Notes: generated by a model from the letters alone, not told the origin. A stretch of 52,267 nucleotides of DNA from Oscillospiraceae bacterium (GCA_017432285.1 JAFRJM010000009.1:1-52267), one strand, 5' to 3'. Shown: positions 33,845-42,338, counted from the stretch's first letter. A program made the numbers and translations.

Positions 33845-34566
33845 ATAAATCTGTCCTTTCCTCTCTTGTTCCTCTGTTCATTTGATGCACGTCCAAATCT
33901 TTCCAGCGCCGCACCAAGATCATTTTCCTTCTCCTGCTTCCGGAACAACGCAAGCTTTGCTCTGACAGACGGCTTTTGTCTGGCGGGAACCACCGGAATC
34001 TCAGGATCTTCTGTTTCTTTCAATTCTGAAGAAGGAACGGACAGATATCCTTCCGTTCCTTCCAGCGTAGGGTTTTCTGATCGTTCCTCTTCTTTCTCTG
34101 TAATCTTTTTCACGAAGTATTCCAGATCCAGTCTGGTATCTTCCGGAGTTTCCACTTGTTTATTTCCCGTTTCTTTTTTCTCCGGAACCGGCGGCGTATC
34201 TCCCAGTCCTATGCGTTCCATGGTTCTTGCTGTCCTTGCAGCATCAAGGGCATCAACAAGAAAATATGTAATGCCGTTCTTTTCCTTTCTTTCCCTGAAC
34301 ATCGTGTACCTGAGTCCGATATTTCTCGCTTCCCTGCAGAAACTGTCGATATCCTCGTCTCTGACAGCGAATGAACGAAACTGCCTGCCGTTATCCAGCA
34401 TGTCTGCCATCCTCTTGACGCCGCTGTCCTCCTGCCTATTTCTGAAAGCATAGTACAGCATGGATGCCAGCATCTTCGTGCCGTTTCCCGCAATACGCAG
34501 AACAGTACCGACAGTCTTAGTCCCTACCCGAATGACTTCATCCGCCGCATCGCTCGTGTAACTCAT
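33841..34566 (-). CDS. pcfB: PcfB family conjugation protein (DUF3801)
   Basis: This protein of about 241 residues is the PcfB-type adaptor that binds relaxase or coupling protein in Gram-positive conjugation. The conserved N-terminal part is about residues 1-115 (GTKMLASMLYYAFRNRQ, IDSFCREARNIGLRYTMFRERKEKNGITYFLVDALDAARTARTMERIG). It is followed by a charged, low-complexity tail with many Glu and Pro. ATG 34566 follows GGAGGAG; the frame from 34587 overlaps the terminator. It is the first gene of the operon pcfB, ArdC-like, virD4, Maff2, virB6. Confidence 0.87.
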   Translation of the reverse strand: MSYTSDAADEVIRVGTKTVGTVLRIAGNGTKMLASMLYYAFRNRQEDSGVKRMADMLDNGRQFRSFAVRDEDIDSFCREARNIGLRYTMFRERKEKNGITYFLVDALDAARTARTMERIGLGDTPPVPEKKETGNKQVETPEDTRLDLEYFVKKITEKEEERSENPTLEGTEGYLSVPSSELKETEDPEIPVVPARQKPSVRAKLALFRKQEKENDLGAALERFGRASNEQRNKRGKDRFI

Positions 34567-34589
34567 TTTTCTCCTCCTTTCTGACATAC

Positions 34590-34613
34590 AAAAAAGACAG
34601 CCGAAGCTGTCTT
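34590..34613 (-). terminator. Terminator/attenuator hairpin directly before pcfB
   Basis: On the minus strand AAGACAGC-TTCG-GCTGTCTT is an 8-bp stem with a stable UUCG tetraloop, followed by a U-run to 34590. The U-run ends 23 nt before the pcfB ATG. It lies downstream of a consensus promoter, so it would stop transcripts after about 90 nt unless read-through occurs. Confidence 0.92.
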
Positions 34614-34682
34614 CTGTATTCTATATTCATGCGATTGTTATGGAACAAATCTATTATTGTTATTCCGACTGAATTCACTTTC
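34590..34682 (-). ncRNA. Putative leader or small RNA upstream of pcfB
   Basis: A transcript starting about 7 nt after the TATAAT (34694-34689) and ending at the hairpin would be about 90 nt. It contains no ORF with a ribosome binding site. It may be a terminated attenuator leader or a free small RNA. A second, weaker promoter-like pair (TTGTTC, 17 nt, TATAGA) sits just before the hairpin. Existence of the RNA is inferred from the promoter and terminator. Confidence 0.5.
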
Positions 34683-34688
34683 CCGCTT

Positions 34689-34717
34689 ATTATATTTGTC
34701 CACGTTTCCCATGTCAA
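34689..34717 (-). promoter_or_regulatory. Perfect consensus promoter upstream of pcfB
   Basis: On the minus strand TTGACA (34717-34712) and TATAAT (34694-34689) are separated by exactly 17 nt. Both boxes match the housekeeping sigma factor consensus fully, which is rare. It lies 28 nt after the stop of the TTRAP-like gene. Confidence 0.9.
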
Positions 34718-34745
34718 AGAATTTATCGCAACTGTTTCCGGATTG

Positions 34746-35003
34746 TCACAAGGATTGCTTTTCTAATTCGACCACGGGCCAGATACCGACAGGTCTGTCT
34801 TTGTCTTTCATCGCCCGTATATATTCCAATGATTCCACAAGAGACAGTTTCTGCAATGCAGAGAAAACGGTCTTTTCCAGAAGCGGATCTTCCTCATAAC
34901 TGCAGATGTCGATATATGCATCTGCCAGCCTTTCAAATGTGTTTCTGACAGATCCTTCGTCATACATAGCAAGAATCTGTTTTTCTTCTACTGTGAAAAT
35001 CAT
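34746..35003 (-). CDS. Transposon-transfer assisting (TTRAP-like) small protein
   Basis: This 85-residue soluble protein starts MIFTVEEKQILAMYD, the usual opening of the transposon-transfer assisting family found in Tn1549-like elements, followed by helical segments (TFERLADAYIDIC, EDPLLEKTVFSALQKLSLVESLEYI). Function is not established. It overlaps the stop of the LtrC-like gene by ATGA and is the last gene of the adhesin operon before the pcfB promoter. Confidence 0.72.
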   Translation of the reverse strand: MIFTVEEKQILAMYDEGSVRNTFERLADAYIDICSYEEDPLLEKTVFSALQKLSLVESLEYIRAMKDKDRPVGIWPVVELEKQSL

Positions 35004-36145
35004 CTCTCTATCTCTCCCTTCTCTGTGATCTTTGGCTTATCCTCCTTCAGATAACTGCTGACTTTATGAGAAAGTTTACTAAGCACATCCCTTCTGCCAT
35101 CATTCTTCTCAGCTTCGGAGAATATCTCAAGCCTGTCCAGTATTCCCTGCACATCTCCTTTCTTAAGCACAACTTCAAGCATCTGCTTCCTCTGCCTGCT
35201 GTCCTTGACCTGATCTATCAGAAACCATCCGGTGTTCTCCATCTGAACTGCCGCCAGTTCTTCAGCGAGCTGAGGAATCTCGTTCTCCCTGCAGATCTCC
35301 TCATAATTGCGCTCTATAAGGTGAATGATGTGGGATGATGTGTCCCTTATCCTCTCCATCGATTCCTTGAGCGTCTTGAGATCCTTATCCTGAGACCATG
35401 CGGATACATATGGAAAAGTATAATCCGATGTATCTATCCCGAAGCGGGAGCAGACAGCGTAAGCTACGCTCTCTGCTTCAACTTCCTTTGTGCTCTTTTC
35501 CACTCTGTTTCTTCCGCTTGACCTGTCATGCAGAAATGAATGAGCTATCTCGTGCACCAGTGTCTTGACTGTCTGAGCTTCGCCCATCCCTTTCTGGATA
35601 ACTATCCTGTCCGCATCCAGTTCATAGTAGCCTTTGGCTCCTCCCTCTATATCCTCATACTCAACAGCGACACGTGAGGAACGGTGAAGAGCTTTCAGAA
35701 AGTTCCCGTAATCTTTAACAGTCTGGGCGAGCTCGCCCGGAGCTATCTCGGGCAGCGGCTCACCGTCTGTCTGAGAAATGTCGAAAACCGTAACTGTTCT
35801 GAATCTCGGGACCGTCTTTTCGACTGTCTGCCTGACGCTCTTTCCGAACTCATCCGTAAACACTTTCTCTCGCTCGACTTTTACAGGTATCGGGGCGATT
35901 ATCCGGATGCCGTGCTCTCCTCTCTTAACATGCCTGTTGAACATTTTCCATGTAGAATACCCGGCAACAAGCGTCGCATCCGGTCTCTGAGCATTGATGA
36001 GCATTATATTGCTGTTGCTGTAATCATGGAATCTGCCTATAGATGTGAGATATCTGCGGTATGCGTCTCCGTCCATGAAATCCCGCAAACCATCTTCCAG
36101 TGCTCTGAGGATATCACTTATTTCTCGTTTTCCCTCAAGATCCAT
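35000..36145 (-). CDS. LtrC/ArdC-like protein with intact HExxH metalloprotease site
   Basis: This 381-residue protein has an N-terminal ArdC-type ssDNA-binding domain (about 20-125), then a zinc metalloprotease core HEIAH (198-202) with a downstream Glu in EVEAESVAY as likely third ligand. A helical C-terminal part follows (about 265-381). It resembles LtrC/ArdC proteins carried by conjugative elements, which protect incoming DNA. A GGGGG site lies directly after the adhesin stop, 9 nt away. It is a paralogue of the degenerate protein at 32942-33844. Confidence 0.84.
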   Translation of the reverse strand: MDLEGKREISDILRALEDGLRDFMDGDAYRRYLTSIGRFHDYSNSNIMLINAQRPDATLVAGYSTWKMFNRHVKRGEHGIRIIAPIPVKVEREKVFTDEFGKSVRQTVEKTVPRFRTVTVFDISQTDGEPLPEIAPGELAQTVKDYGNFLKALHRSSRVAVEYEDIEGGAKGYYELDADRIVIQKGMGEAQTVKTLVHEIAHSFLHDRSSGRNRVEKSTKEVEAESVAYAVCSRFGIDTSDYTFPYVSAWSQDKDLKTLKESMERIRDTSSHIIHLIERNYEEICRENEIPQLAEELAAVQMENTGWFLIDQVKDSRQRKQMLEVVLKKGDVQGILDRLEIFSEAEKNDGRRDVLSKLSHKVSSYLKEDKPKITEKGEIER

Positions 36146-36154
36146 CTGTCCCCC

Positions 36155-39100
36155 TTACTTCTGCTCTCGTTTGCTCTTTCTGCGTATCCTGACTACAAAT
36201 CCCAGAGCGGAAAATGCCAGAATTCCCAAGCTGGCCCACAGACATATGGTTTCGTTGTCTCCCGTATTTACTATCTCCCTTGGTCTCAGCGGTACCTTTA
36301 TAGTCTGATCTTCATCGTTCAGATCCTCGTGAACGGCTATCGGTTTGTCCTGATCTTCCTCACCCTTCTCTCCAGAATAGAGGTGTTCGAACACAACAAG
36401 GCTCTGTCCCTGCAGTGCTTCCGTGTCCACGGTGAATGTCAGCTCTATCTCCCCGTCCGGTTCCTGCGGAATAAACTGGATCTCCGCCTTAACCGCTTCA
36501 CCGTTCTGGATGAGTATCCCACCTGTGGAACGGACATAGATCTGTCCCTCCAGCGTGTATACCTTATACGGAGTCAGGCCCTTATATGAAACCGTGTCCG
36601 TTATCTCTTCATTCCTGTTCCACTGTGCTGTGTGCGTTCCTGTCGCAGTATCTCTGGCCTGCGTTCCTATCTGAATGACGCTGACGCTCTGCGCATCATC
36701 GTTGATGTCCTCATGAGAAGCTAAAGGTTTATCGGTATCTTCTTTCAGATAAAGGTATTCATAGCACACTAACGTCCTGCCTATAAGGTCGGTTCCGTCT
36801 ATTTCGTATATGACATCTACAGTCCCGTTCTCCCCGCCTGGAGTGAAAGTGACGCCAATGCCGGCAAAAAGATTCTGGTCCTCTCCGATAATATCCCCTG
36901 TTTCCTTATCCACAATTACACCAGTCACCAGATACTCCGCTCCAGGTTTGAGTCCTTTATATTCAACAGTGTCAATGATCCGCATCTCTTCTGTTCCCTG
37001 GATCTCCTGCTTACCGGACACGGCATCTCTTGCTCTTGTCTTTATTTCGGGTATCCACAGTGTCTGTTCCATATCCTTAAGGTCATTATGTTCTGTTATA
37101 AGTAACTCCTCTCCATGGATCTGCTCGTATATCCTGTCTACAGCAACTACAGCCTCTCCTGCCAGTCCCTGAGTATCTATTTGTGTCTCAAGAGTGACTT
37201 CTGTTTCTTTTGTTCCTTTACGTAACTCCTGTTCCGGAGTTATAATCTCTTCTGCAGTTCCAAGGAGCACATTCGGATCTGAACGCAGCACAAAATCAGT
37301 TATGACTCTGTATGTTCTCCCCGGAGTAAGGTTCTCCATGATAACCGTATCCTCGACAGATATATCGCCGGATTCCGTCATGTACTGATCACCGTCTGAT
37401 TTTGCGGCAGATCTTACATGCACCGATCTGTTTACCATCTCCGGAAGCTGAACCGTTACATTGGGTTCATTTATATCCAAAATATCAGTCTCCTGAAGGT
37501 CTATCGCTTTGTTTTTCAGTTCTTCTGTCTGAAGCTCATACAGCTTGTACATTCCATATGGAAGTGCTCCCAGCTTATCATCCGGCTCAGATGATCCGAA
37601 CCACACGCCTGTATACGGATCCAGAGCAGAACTATCAGTGAACCTTCCGTATTCTTCATATATATCCAGGCTGTTTGTCCGGTTCTCCCTGTTTGCAGAC
37701 GTATCCAGTATCCCGTTTTCATCTGTCACCATAACATGGCTCTCTATTTCTTCTCCGACCTCGTCAAGTGCAACTATAAGGAAAGGTACGTTCGCCATAG
37801 GACTGCCGTCTTCAAATGTCTTCCGGAGCATAAGGTCTCCCCGGATGACCTGTTCTTCCAGAATGTTCTTCCCGCTGGTGCAGTCTGTCATCCTGCCATT
37901 TTCTTTTATCTCAAATTCAACGATCCATTCCTCGTTCAGCTCATACCCTTCAGGAGGAGAAGTCTCAGCGGCATAATATCTTCCGTAAGGAAGTAGATCT
38001 GACGCAGTCCTGCATGTTCCATCTTCTCCTGTTACGAGGGTGACGATGCGTGCGTCTTTCTTGTATCTGACTCCCTCCACAACTATCTCGCTGTCCATAG
38101 CACTGTATATTGAAATCTCAGCACCCGGTACAGGCTCTCCTGTTTCCCTGTCTGTCTTTTTGAAGCGTACCCCGCCTCTTGCCACTTCCTCCGGAACAGC
38201 GAACCATGTATCAAAAAGATGTACCTGTTTTGCTGTCTCGTCCTCCCACTTCACTGCGGCTTCATCTCCGCTGCGCACGATCTGCAGGCGGACCTCTCCG
38301 GACGATACAGTATATCCTTCCGGCGGACTTACTTCTGTTATCTTCAGGCTGCCGAGAGGAAGATAATACCGGTTTTCTATCACATAGAGATCCGGACCGC
38401 TTACCTTGTATGTGGGGAGATAGCAGATCTCTCCGTCTCTGTCCGTCCTGAATTCCCAGCTTCTGACAGGATCTCCTGACCATGTGAGGTTATCGTAATA
38501 GTCATAACGGTATACAGCTCCATCCAAAGCTGCATCTCCCTGGGGAACAGCCTCCTCCAGATCGCTGTCCCACTTCACCAGACTGAGGACTGAAGAATCA
38601 TAGACGGGAAAGTTTGAGAATGTGACTGTCGCGGTCTCACCGTCCTTTACAGTTACCGTCTTTGTTTCTGTATTTCTCACATATCCTTCACCGGCTTTGG
38701 TTTCAGTTACAGTGTATGTGCCGGGCTCAAGTTCCAGTTCCTTTGTATTACCTGAAGCATCTGCAGTTAGCGTGCCTGCCGATACGCCGGAACTGTTCTT
38801 GACTGAGAATGTCGTTCCCGCAAATGAATACATATGATTTCCATTAGTGCATGCTACCAAAGAGGACTTCTTTGTGATCTTAAGCTTTCCCATGCTCTTC
38901 TTCCCCTGGTACGCTCCTACCAGCAATGGCTGATGTGCTCCGTTGCCGTCCGAATATACGAATGTGTTCTGATACTCGTCTATATTTTCATCCTGATCAG
39001 GATGTGCGTCCGCGAATGCAAGACCCCAGGCAACCATTTTGTCTATGGCGGACTTTGTGGACGCGGGAAGCCCTGTCGAAAAACCGCTTCCGAACATGAA

Positions 39101-40441
39101 GTCCAGGGCATGCGCACCATCCTCCACATGTACAGTACCGTATGTTCCCTGCCTGCCGTCATTGGTGCAGCACCAGGCTGCCAGGAAAGTAATAGTATAT
39201 GCCTCCAGCTGGTTTGCCACAGACAGTTTTCCGTCACCCATGATGAATCCGTTGCCGTTCGCCCTGTTCCAGTCGTACTCAGTCTGCCCGTGGTGTGTTA
39301 TCCATGCCAAGGCTCTCTGCGCTCTCTGGGAACAGCATCCGGAACCATAGTCCAGGTATTGCCTTGCAGAAAGCTCAGCTATCCTTGCTACTTTGTAGTG
39401 GGTCCCGGACACCATGGATTTCGTAGTGCTCCCGCATGTGGCAGATACGAATTTCCCGTCACCCAGATCCTCCGGCTGAAAGAAATACACTCCCCTGTGC
39501 CCGTTTACCACGGCATTGCTGGAATAAGTGTCATATGCCTGCCCCAGCGACACGTACAGCGCATCCGGAAGAGTCCAGCCTCCTGCCTTGAGCGCTCTCC
39601 TGGGTACGAGAATGGTATAGAAACCTTCCGCTAAAGAATAGTCTCCGGATATTTCCAGATCCGTATCTTCCGAAACTGTGAAACGAATACAGCTCTTTCC
39701 GTCAAGCTTTTCTTCTGTGCTCGTTGCAATGCAGGAATACATGATCCTTGCATACGCAGGCGTCTCAGTCTCGACAAAGAACTCGTCTCCCGTCTGTCCG
39801 CTAACGATGAATCTTGTCCTGCCGTCCTCTCCTGCGGACATAGGTTCCAGCCCTGCAGGTCCTGCTATATAAAAAGACCCGTCTCCCGGAGACGGGTTTC
39901 CGTATATTACGGCTATCTGATTCCCGTTTCTGTAGATGCGGACGAGGTCCCTCACATCCCCAAAAGATATGGCTAAATGTATATCTCTTGTCTCCGGTCT
40001 TTCCTCTTCCTGAGGCCCGTTCGCTTCCGGATCTTCAGAAGTCTCTTCTGGAACGATTTCCTCATATGACTTTCCCTGATCTTCTTTTTCAGGGAGCCAT
40101 TCCGGATCTTCTGTCTCTTCCGAAGAAAGAACCTGTTCTTCTTCCGTAACGATGTATTCTTCCGTTTCTTCCGGCTCCGCTTCCGGAGTTTCTTCTGACT
40201 CTACCTGTTCATGACCCTCCGGTGGAATCTCAGCTTCGGTTTCCTCACCTGGTATGACCTGTTCCTGTTCCAATACACTTTCCACTTCTTTTTCCTCTTC
40301 ATACTGTAGCGTCTCCGTATCCTCCGTTACGGTCTCCCCCTGATTCGGGATCTCTTCTGCGAATACCTGCAGCGGCGCCGATGTGAGCACCACGATGAAC
40401 ACCATGAACAGCGCTGCTGCTTTTCTAAATGTTGTCGTCAT
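36155..40441 (-). CDS. Cell-wall-anchored adhesin with VaFE/Cna-B repeats
   Basis: This protein of about 1428 residues has an export signal (MTTTFRKAAALFMVFIVVLTSAPLQVFA), then a 130-residue Glu/Pro-rich acidic region. A Cys-containing N-terminal domain (GSGCCSQRAQRALAW) follows, possibly a thioester domain. Several SpaA/Cna-B domains follow (for example GSLKITEVSPPEGYTV, RGGVRFKKTDRETGEPVPGAEI). At least three VaFE-type repeats contain VxGVIVDKETGD, LVCYEYLYLKED, and HEDINDDAQSV. The C-terminal sorting region is IVNTGDNE, a hydrophobic helix and KRE-rich tail. The LPxTG is not canonical: Pro is replaced (IVNTG). It is the surface adhesin often encoded first in such elements. ATG 40441 follows AAAGGAG. 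Confidence 0.88.
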   Translation of the reverse strand: MTTTFRKAAALFMVFIVVLTSAPLQVFAEEIPNQGETVTEDTETLQYEEEKEVESVLEQEQVIPGEETEAEIPPEGHEQVESEETPEAEPEETEEYIVTEEEQVLSSEETEDPEWLPEKEDQGKSYEEIVPEETSEDPEANGPQEEERPETRDIHLAISFGDVRDLVRIYRNGNQIAVIYGNPSPGDGSFYIAGPAGLEPMSAGEDGRTRFIVSGQTGDEFFVETETPAYARIMYSCIATSTEEKLDGKSCIRFTVSEDTDLEISGDYSLAEGFYTILVPRRALKAGGWTLPDALYVSLGQAYDTYSSNAVVNGHRGVYFFQPEDLGDGKFVSATCGSTTKSMVSGTHYKVARIAELSARQYLDYGSGCCSQRAQRALAWITHHGQTEYDWNRANGNGFIMGDGKLSVANQLEAYTITFLAAWCCTNDGRQGTYGTVHVEDGAHALDFMFGSGFSTGLPASTKSAIDKMVAWGLAFADAHPDQDENIDEYQNTFVYSDGNGAHQPLLVGAYQGKKSMGKLKITKKSSLVACTNGNHMYSFAGTTFSVKNSSGVSAGTLTADASGNTKELELEPGTYTVTETKAGEGYVRNTETKTVTVKDGETATVTFSNFPVYDSSVLSLVKWDSDLEEAVPQGDAALDGAVYRYDYYDNLTWSGDPVRSWEFRTDRDGEICYLPTYKVSGPDLYVIENRYYLPLGSLKITEVSPPEGYTVSSGEVRLQIVRSGDEAAVKWEDETAKQVHLFDTWFAVPEEVARGGVRFKKTDRETGEPVPGAEISIYSAMDSEIVVEGVRYKKDARIVTLVTGEDGTCRTASDLLPYGRYYAAETSPPEGYELNEEWIVEFEIKENGRMTDCTSGKNILEEQVIRGDLMLRKTFEDGSPMANVPFLIVALDEVGEEIESHVMVTDENGILDTSANRENRTNSLDIYEEYGRFTDSSALDPYTGVWFGSSEPDDKLGALPYGMYKLYELQTEELKNKAIDLQETDILDINEPNVTVQLPEMVNRSVHVRSAAKSDGDQYMTESGDISVEDTVIMENLTPGRTYRVITDFVLRSDPNVLLGTAEEIITPEQELRKGTKETEVTLETQIDTQGLAGEAVVAVDRIYEQIHGEELLITEHNDLKDMEQTLWIPEIKTRARDAVSGKQEIQGTEEMRIIDTVEYKGLKPGAEYLVTGVIVDKETGDIIGEDQNLFAGIGVTFTPGGENGTVDVIYEIDGTDLIGRTLVCYEYLYLKEDTDKPLASHEDINDDAQSVSVIQIGTQARDTATGTHTAQWNRNEEITDTVSYKGLTPYKVYTLEGQIYVRSTGGILIQNGEAVKAEIQFIPQEPDGEIELTFTVDTEALQGQSLVVFEHLYSGEKGEEDQDKPIAVHEDLNDEDQTIKVPLRPREIVNTGDNETICLWASLGILAFSALGFVVRIRRKSKREQK

Positions 40442-40463
40442 TGACTCTCCTTTCCTGCAATAG

Positions 40464-40488
40464 AAAAAGCCGGGTGATGTCCCCGGCT
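40464..40488 (-). terminator. Terminator-like hairpin directly before the adhesin gene
   Basis: On the minus strand AGCCGGG and CCCGGCT form a 7-bp G/C stem followed by UUUU. The U-run ends 22 nt before the adhesin ATG. With the predicted promoter just upstream, the hairpin would lie at the very 5' end of the mRNA. Confidence 0.75.
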
Positions 40489-40501
40489 GAAATAACAATA
40501 T

Positions 40502-40531
40502 TCTATATCATCCTGTACAGGATCCGTTAAA
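40502..40531 (-). promoter_or_regulatory. Predicted promoter of the adhesin operon with palindrome in the spacer
   Basis: On the minus strand TTTAAC and TATAGA (40507-40502) are separated by 18 nt. The spacer contains ATCCTGT-ACAGGAT (40510-40523), a perfect 14-nt palindrome that could bind a regulator. The -10 context TATAGAATA also occurs just before the pcfB hairpin. Boxes are only moderately close to consensus. Confidence 0.5.
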
Positions 40532-40532
40532 C

Positions 40533-40560
40533 AAAAACGCCCACCCGAATGGATGAGCGT
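40533..40560 (-). terminator. Terminator of the HTH/zinc-ribbon regulator gene
   Basis: On the minus strand ACGCTCATCC, loop ATTC, GGGTGGGCGT pairs over 10 bp with two G-U pairs and is followed by TTTTTG, 37 nt after the regulator stop. Confidence 0.85.
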
Positions 40561-40596
40561 CATATTAACTATTCTTTCTTAACGTACGATGCAATT

Positions 40597-41361
40597 TTAT
40601 CTTTTTTTGTACAGCACAAGTTCCGGATCCACACCATCTACGCCGTAAGTGCAGATGAGGATGAAATCCATATTTGCCAGTACACCGAAACATCTGTCCC
40701 CGCCGAATTCGGATTCAAGCTGGGTCCCCAGATATGTCGTCTGGTCGTTCAGGAATTTGGCGTTCATGCCGCTGGGAAGCCTGTACTCCAGATTGACATA
40801 GCTTCCTACGAGAGCACTGAGCTTCTCCACTTTAGGCATGCCCTCGATACCCAGTGCGTTGATCTCATCTACGAGTTTCTTTTTGAACGCCTCGAACTCT
40901 CCATTGTCGCTGAGCTCTTCGTATTTCTTCCAGTAGTCCAGTTTGGGGAGTGCAGCTTTGAGATATGCGCGCGCCTGCTCTTCCGTAAAATTATCGCTGA
41001 CCATGTTGTGCACACAGACATCGATGAGGTCGTCCATGTCACTATATGTATATGTCCCGTCTGCGTAACACCACTTGCAGTAGTGTTCATTAGGAGTCCC
41101 GTCCTTGTCCTTTCCGATTATAGAATCGTCCATAGGCATTCCGCAGCACTGGCAGACAAGCTGATGGGGCGAACCAAGCAGCGTATTTATTGATACATCA
41201 TATAGTCTGGACAGAAGCTTGAGCGTCTCTGTGTTCGGCACAGTCTCACCATTCTCCCAGCGGGATACAGCCTGTCTTGTTACAAACACCTTCTCCGCCA
41301 GATCGTCCTGAGAAAAGCCGTTCTTAGTTCTGAGTTCATGTAATACTTCTCTTGTTTCCAT
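40597..41361 (-). CDS. HTH regulator with zinc-ribbon domain
   Basis: This 254-residue protein has an N-terminal XRE helix-turn-helix (SQDDLAEKVFVTRQAVSRWENGETVPNTETLKLL). A zinc ribbon (CQCCGMPM... HYCKWCYADGTYTY, about 70-105) follows, of the PF12674 type. The C-terminal alpha/beta region ends in VDPELVLYKKR. The ribbon-helix part resembles stand-alone domains of unknown role in Firmicutes. GGGAGG precedes the ATG. It lies next to the conjugative region but has its own terminator. Confidence 0.84.
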   Translation of the reverse strand: METREVLHELRTKNGFSQDDLAEKVFVTRQAVSRWENGETVPNTETLKLLSRLYDVSINTLLGSPHQLVCQCCGMPMDDSIIGKDKDGTPNEHYCKWCYADGTYTYSDMDDLIDVCVHNMVSDNFTEEQARAYLKAALPKLDYWKKYEELSDNGEFEAFKKKLVDEINALGIEGMPKVEKLSALVGSYVNLEYRLPSGMNAKFLNDQTTYLGTQLESEFGGDRCFGVLANMDFILICTYGVDGVDPELVLYKKR

Positions 41362-41429
41362 TCCAATACCTCCCTTTTCTCTAATTCTAGTACGGAGATA
41401 ATTTAATTACACGCAACTTGCTGTTGCTG

Positions 41430-42302
41430 TCAGAAGAGACTCATCTGCTGATATTTATCGGGAAGCTCGGCGATGAAATCGAAGCAGTCATCCGGTCTGT
41501 ACAGCATCCCGTTATCTTTGCATATCTTCCTGAAAACTGACGTCAGTTCTTTGGCATTGGGGCTTGGCAGATCATATGCATTCCCGTAGCGCTCGATATA
41601 TCTCTCCTTCATACCGGGGAAATGCTTATCCAATGCCGCATAGTAATATTCCCTGTCACCTTCACGGAGAGTAAGGCCCATTCCGAAATCTATGACTCCC
41701 TTAACACCTACCCGCGCGCACTCGTTCAGGATGGAGGTTATGTTCTCCTCAGTATCGTTGATGAACGGAAGGATGGGAGTCATCCATACGACGGTCGGAA
41801 TTCCTCTTTTCTGCATCTTCTCCAACACTTCGATACGGCGCTTAGTGTTGCACACATTAGGCTCCAGAATGCTGCAAAGGGCATCGTCATAAGTAGTGAG
41901 TGTCATCTGCACCACGCATTTTGCGGAACGGTTGATCTCATCCAGCAGATCTATATCCTGAAGGATGCGGTCCGACTTCGTCTGAACAGTCGCTCCGAAT
42001 CCGTTCTCCAGAATGATCTCCAGGCATCTTCTCGTGAGCCTCAGCTTCTCTTCACAGTGCATATACGGGTCCGACATCGAACCGGTCCCTATCATGCACC
42101 TTTTTCTCTTTGAACTCAGAGCTTTCTCCAGCAGTTCCGGAGCATTCTGTTTCACTTCGATATCTTCGAATGCATGGTCAAAGTGATAGCAGGTGCTCCT
42201 GCTGTCGCAATAGATGCAGCCGTGGGTACAGCCACGGTAGATGTTCATACCGTAGCGCCCGCCACTGCCTGTAAGTATTCCCTTTGCATCCACAAAATGC
42301 AT
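41430..42302 (-). CDS. Radical SAM protein, SPL-like (spore photoproduct lyase-related)
   Basis: This 290-residue enzyme has the cluster motif CTHGCIYC (Cys25, 29, 32) in the context NIYRGCTHGCIYCDSRS, typical of SPL-like radical SAM proteins. It then has MIGTGSMSDPYMHCEEKLRLTRRCLE and VQTKSDRILQDIDLL. The C-terminal YQQMSLF is common for the group. It generates a 5'-deoxyadenosyl radical; the substrate is unknown. GGAG precedes the ATG and the DUF2284 gene lies 36 nt upstream, likely an operon. Confidence 0.86.
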   Translation of the reverse strand: MHFVDAKGILTGSGGRYGMNIYRGCTHGCIYCDSRSTCYHFDHAFEDIEVKQNAPELLEKALSSKRKRCMIGTGSMSDPYMHCEEKLRLTRRCLEIILENGFGATVQTKSDRILQDIDLLDEINRSAKCVVQMTLTTYDDALCSILEPNVCNTKRRIEVLEKMQKRGIPTVVWMTPILPFINDTEENITSILNECARVGVKGVIDFGMGLTLREGDREYYYAALDKHFPGMKERYIERYGNAYDLPSPNAKELTSVFRKICKDNGMLYRPDDCFDFIAELPDKYQQMSLF

Positions 42303-42338
42303 ATCTTTCGCTCCGATCTAATGATAGAGGCTCATCTG

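Noticed and set aside
34530-34640. Leader peptide ORF of about 30 codons crossing the pcfB terminator
   Set aside because: It has no ribosome binding site and runs out of frame into pcfB; the hairpin and U-run explain the sequence better.
38834-39634. 266-codon ORF on the plus strand inside the adhesin gene
   Set aside because: It is a shadow of the adhesin frame, with no ribosome binding site and no recognisable domain.
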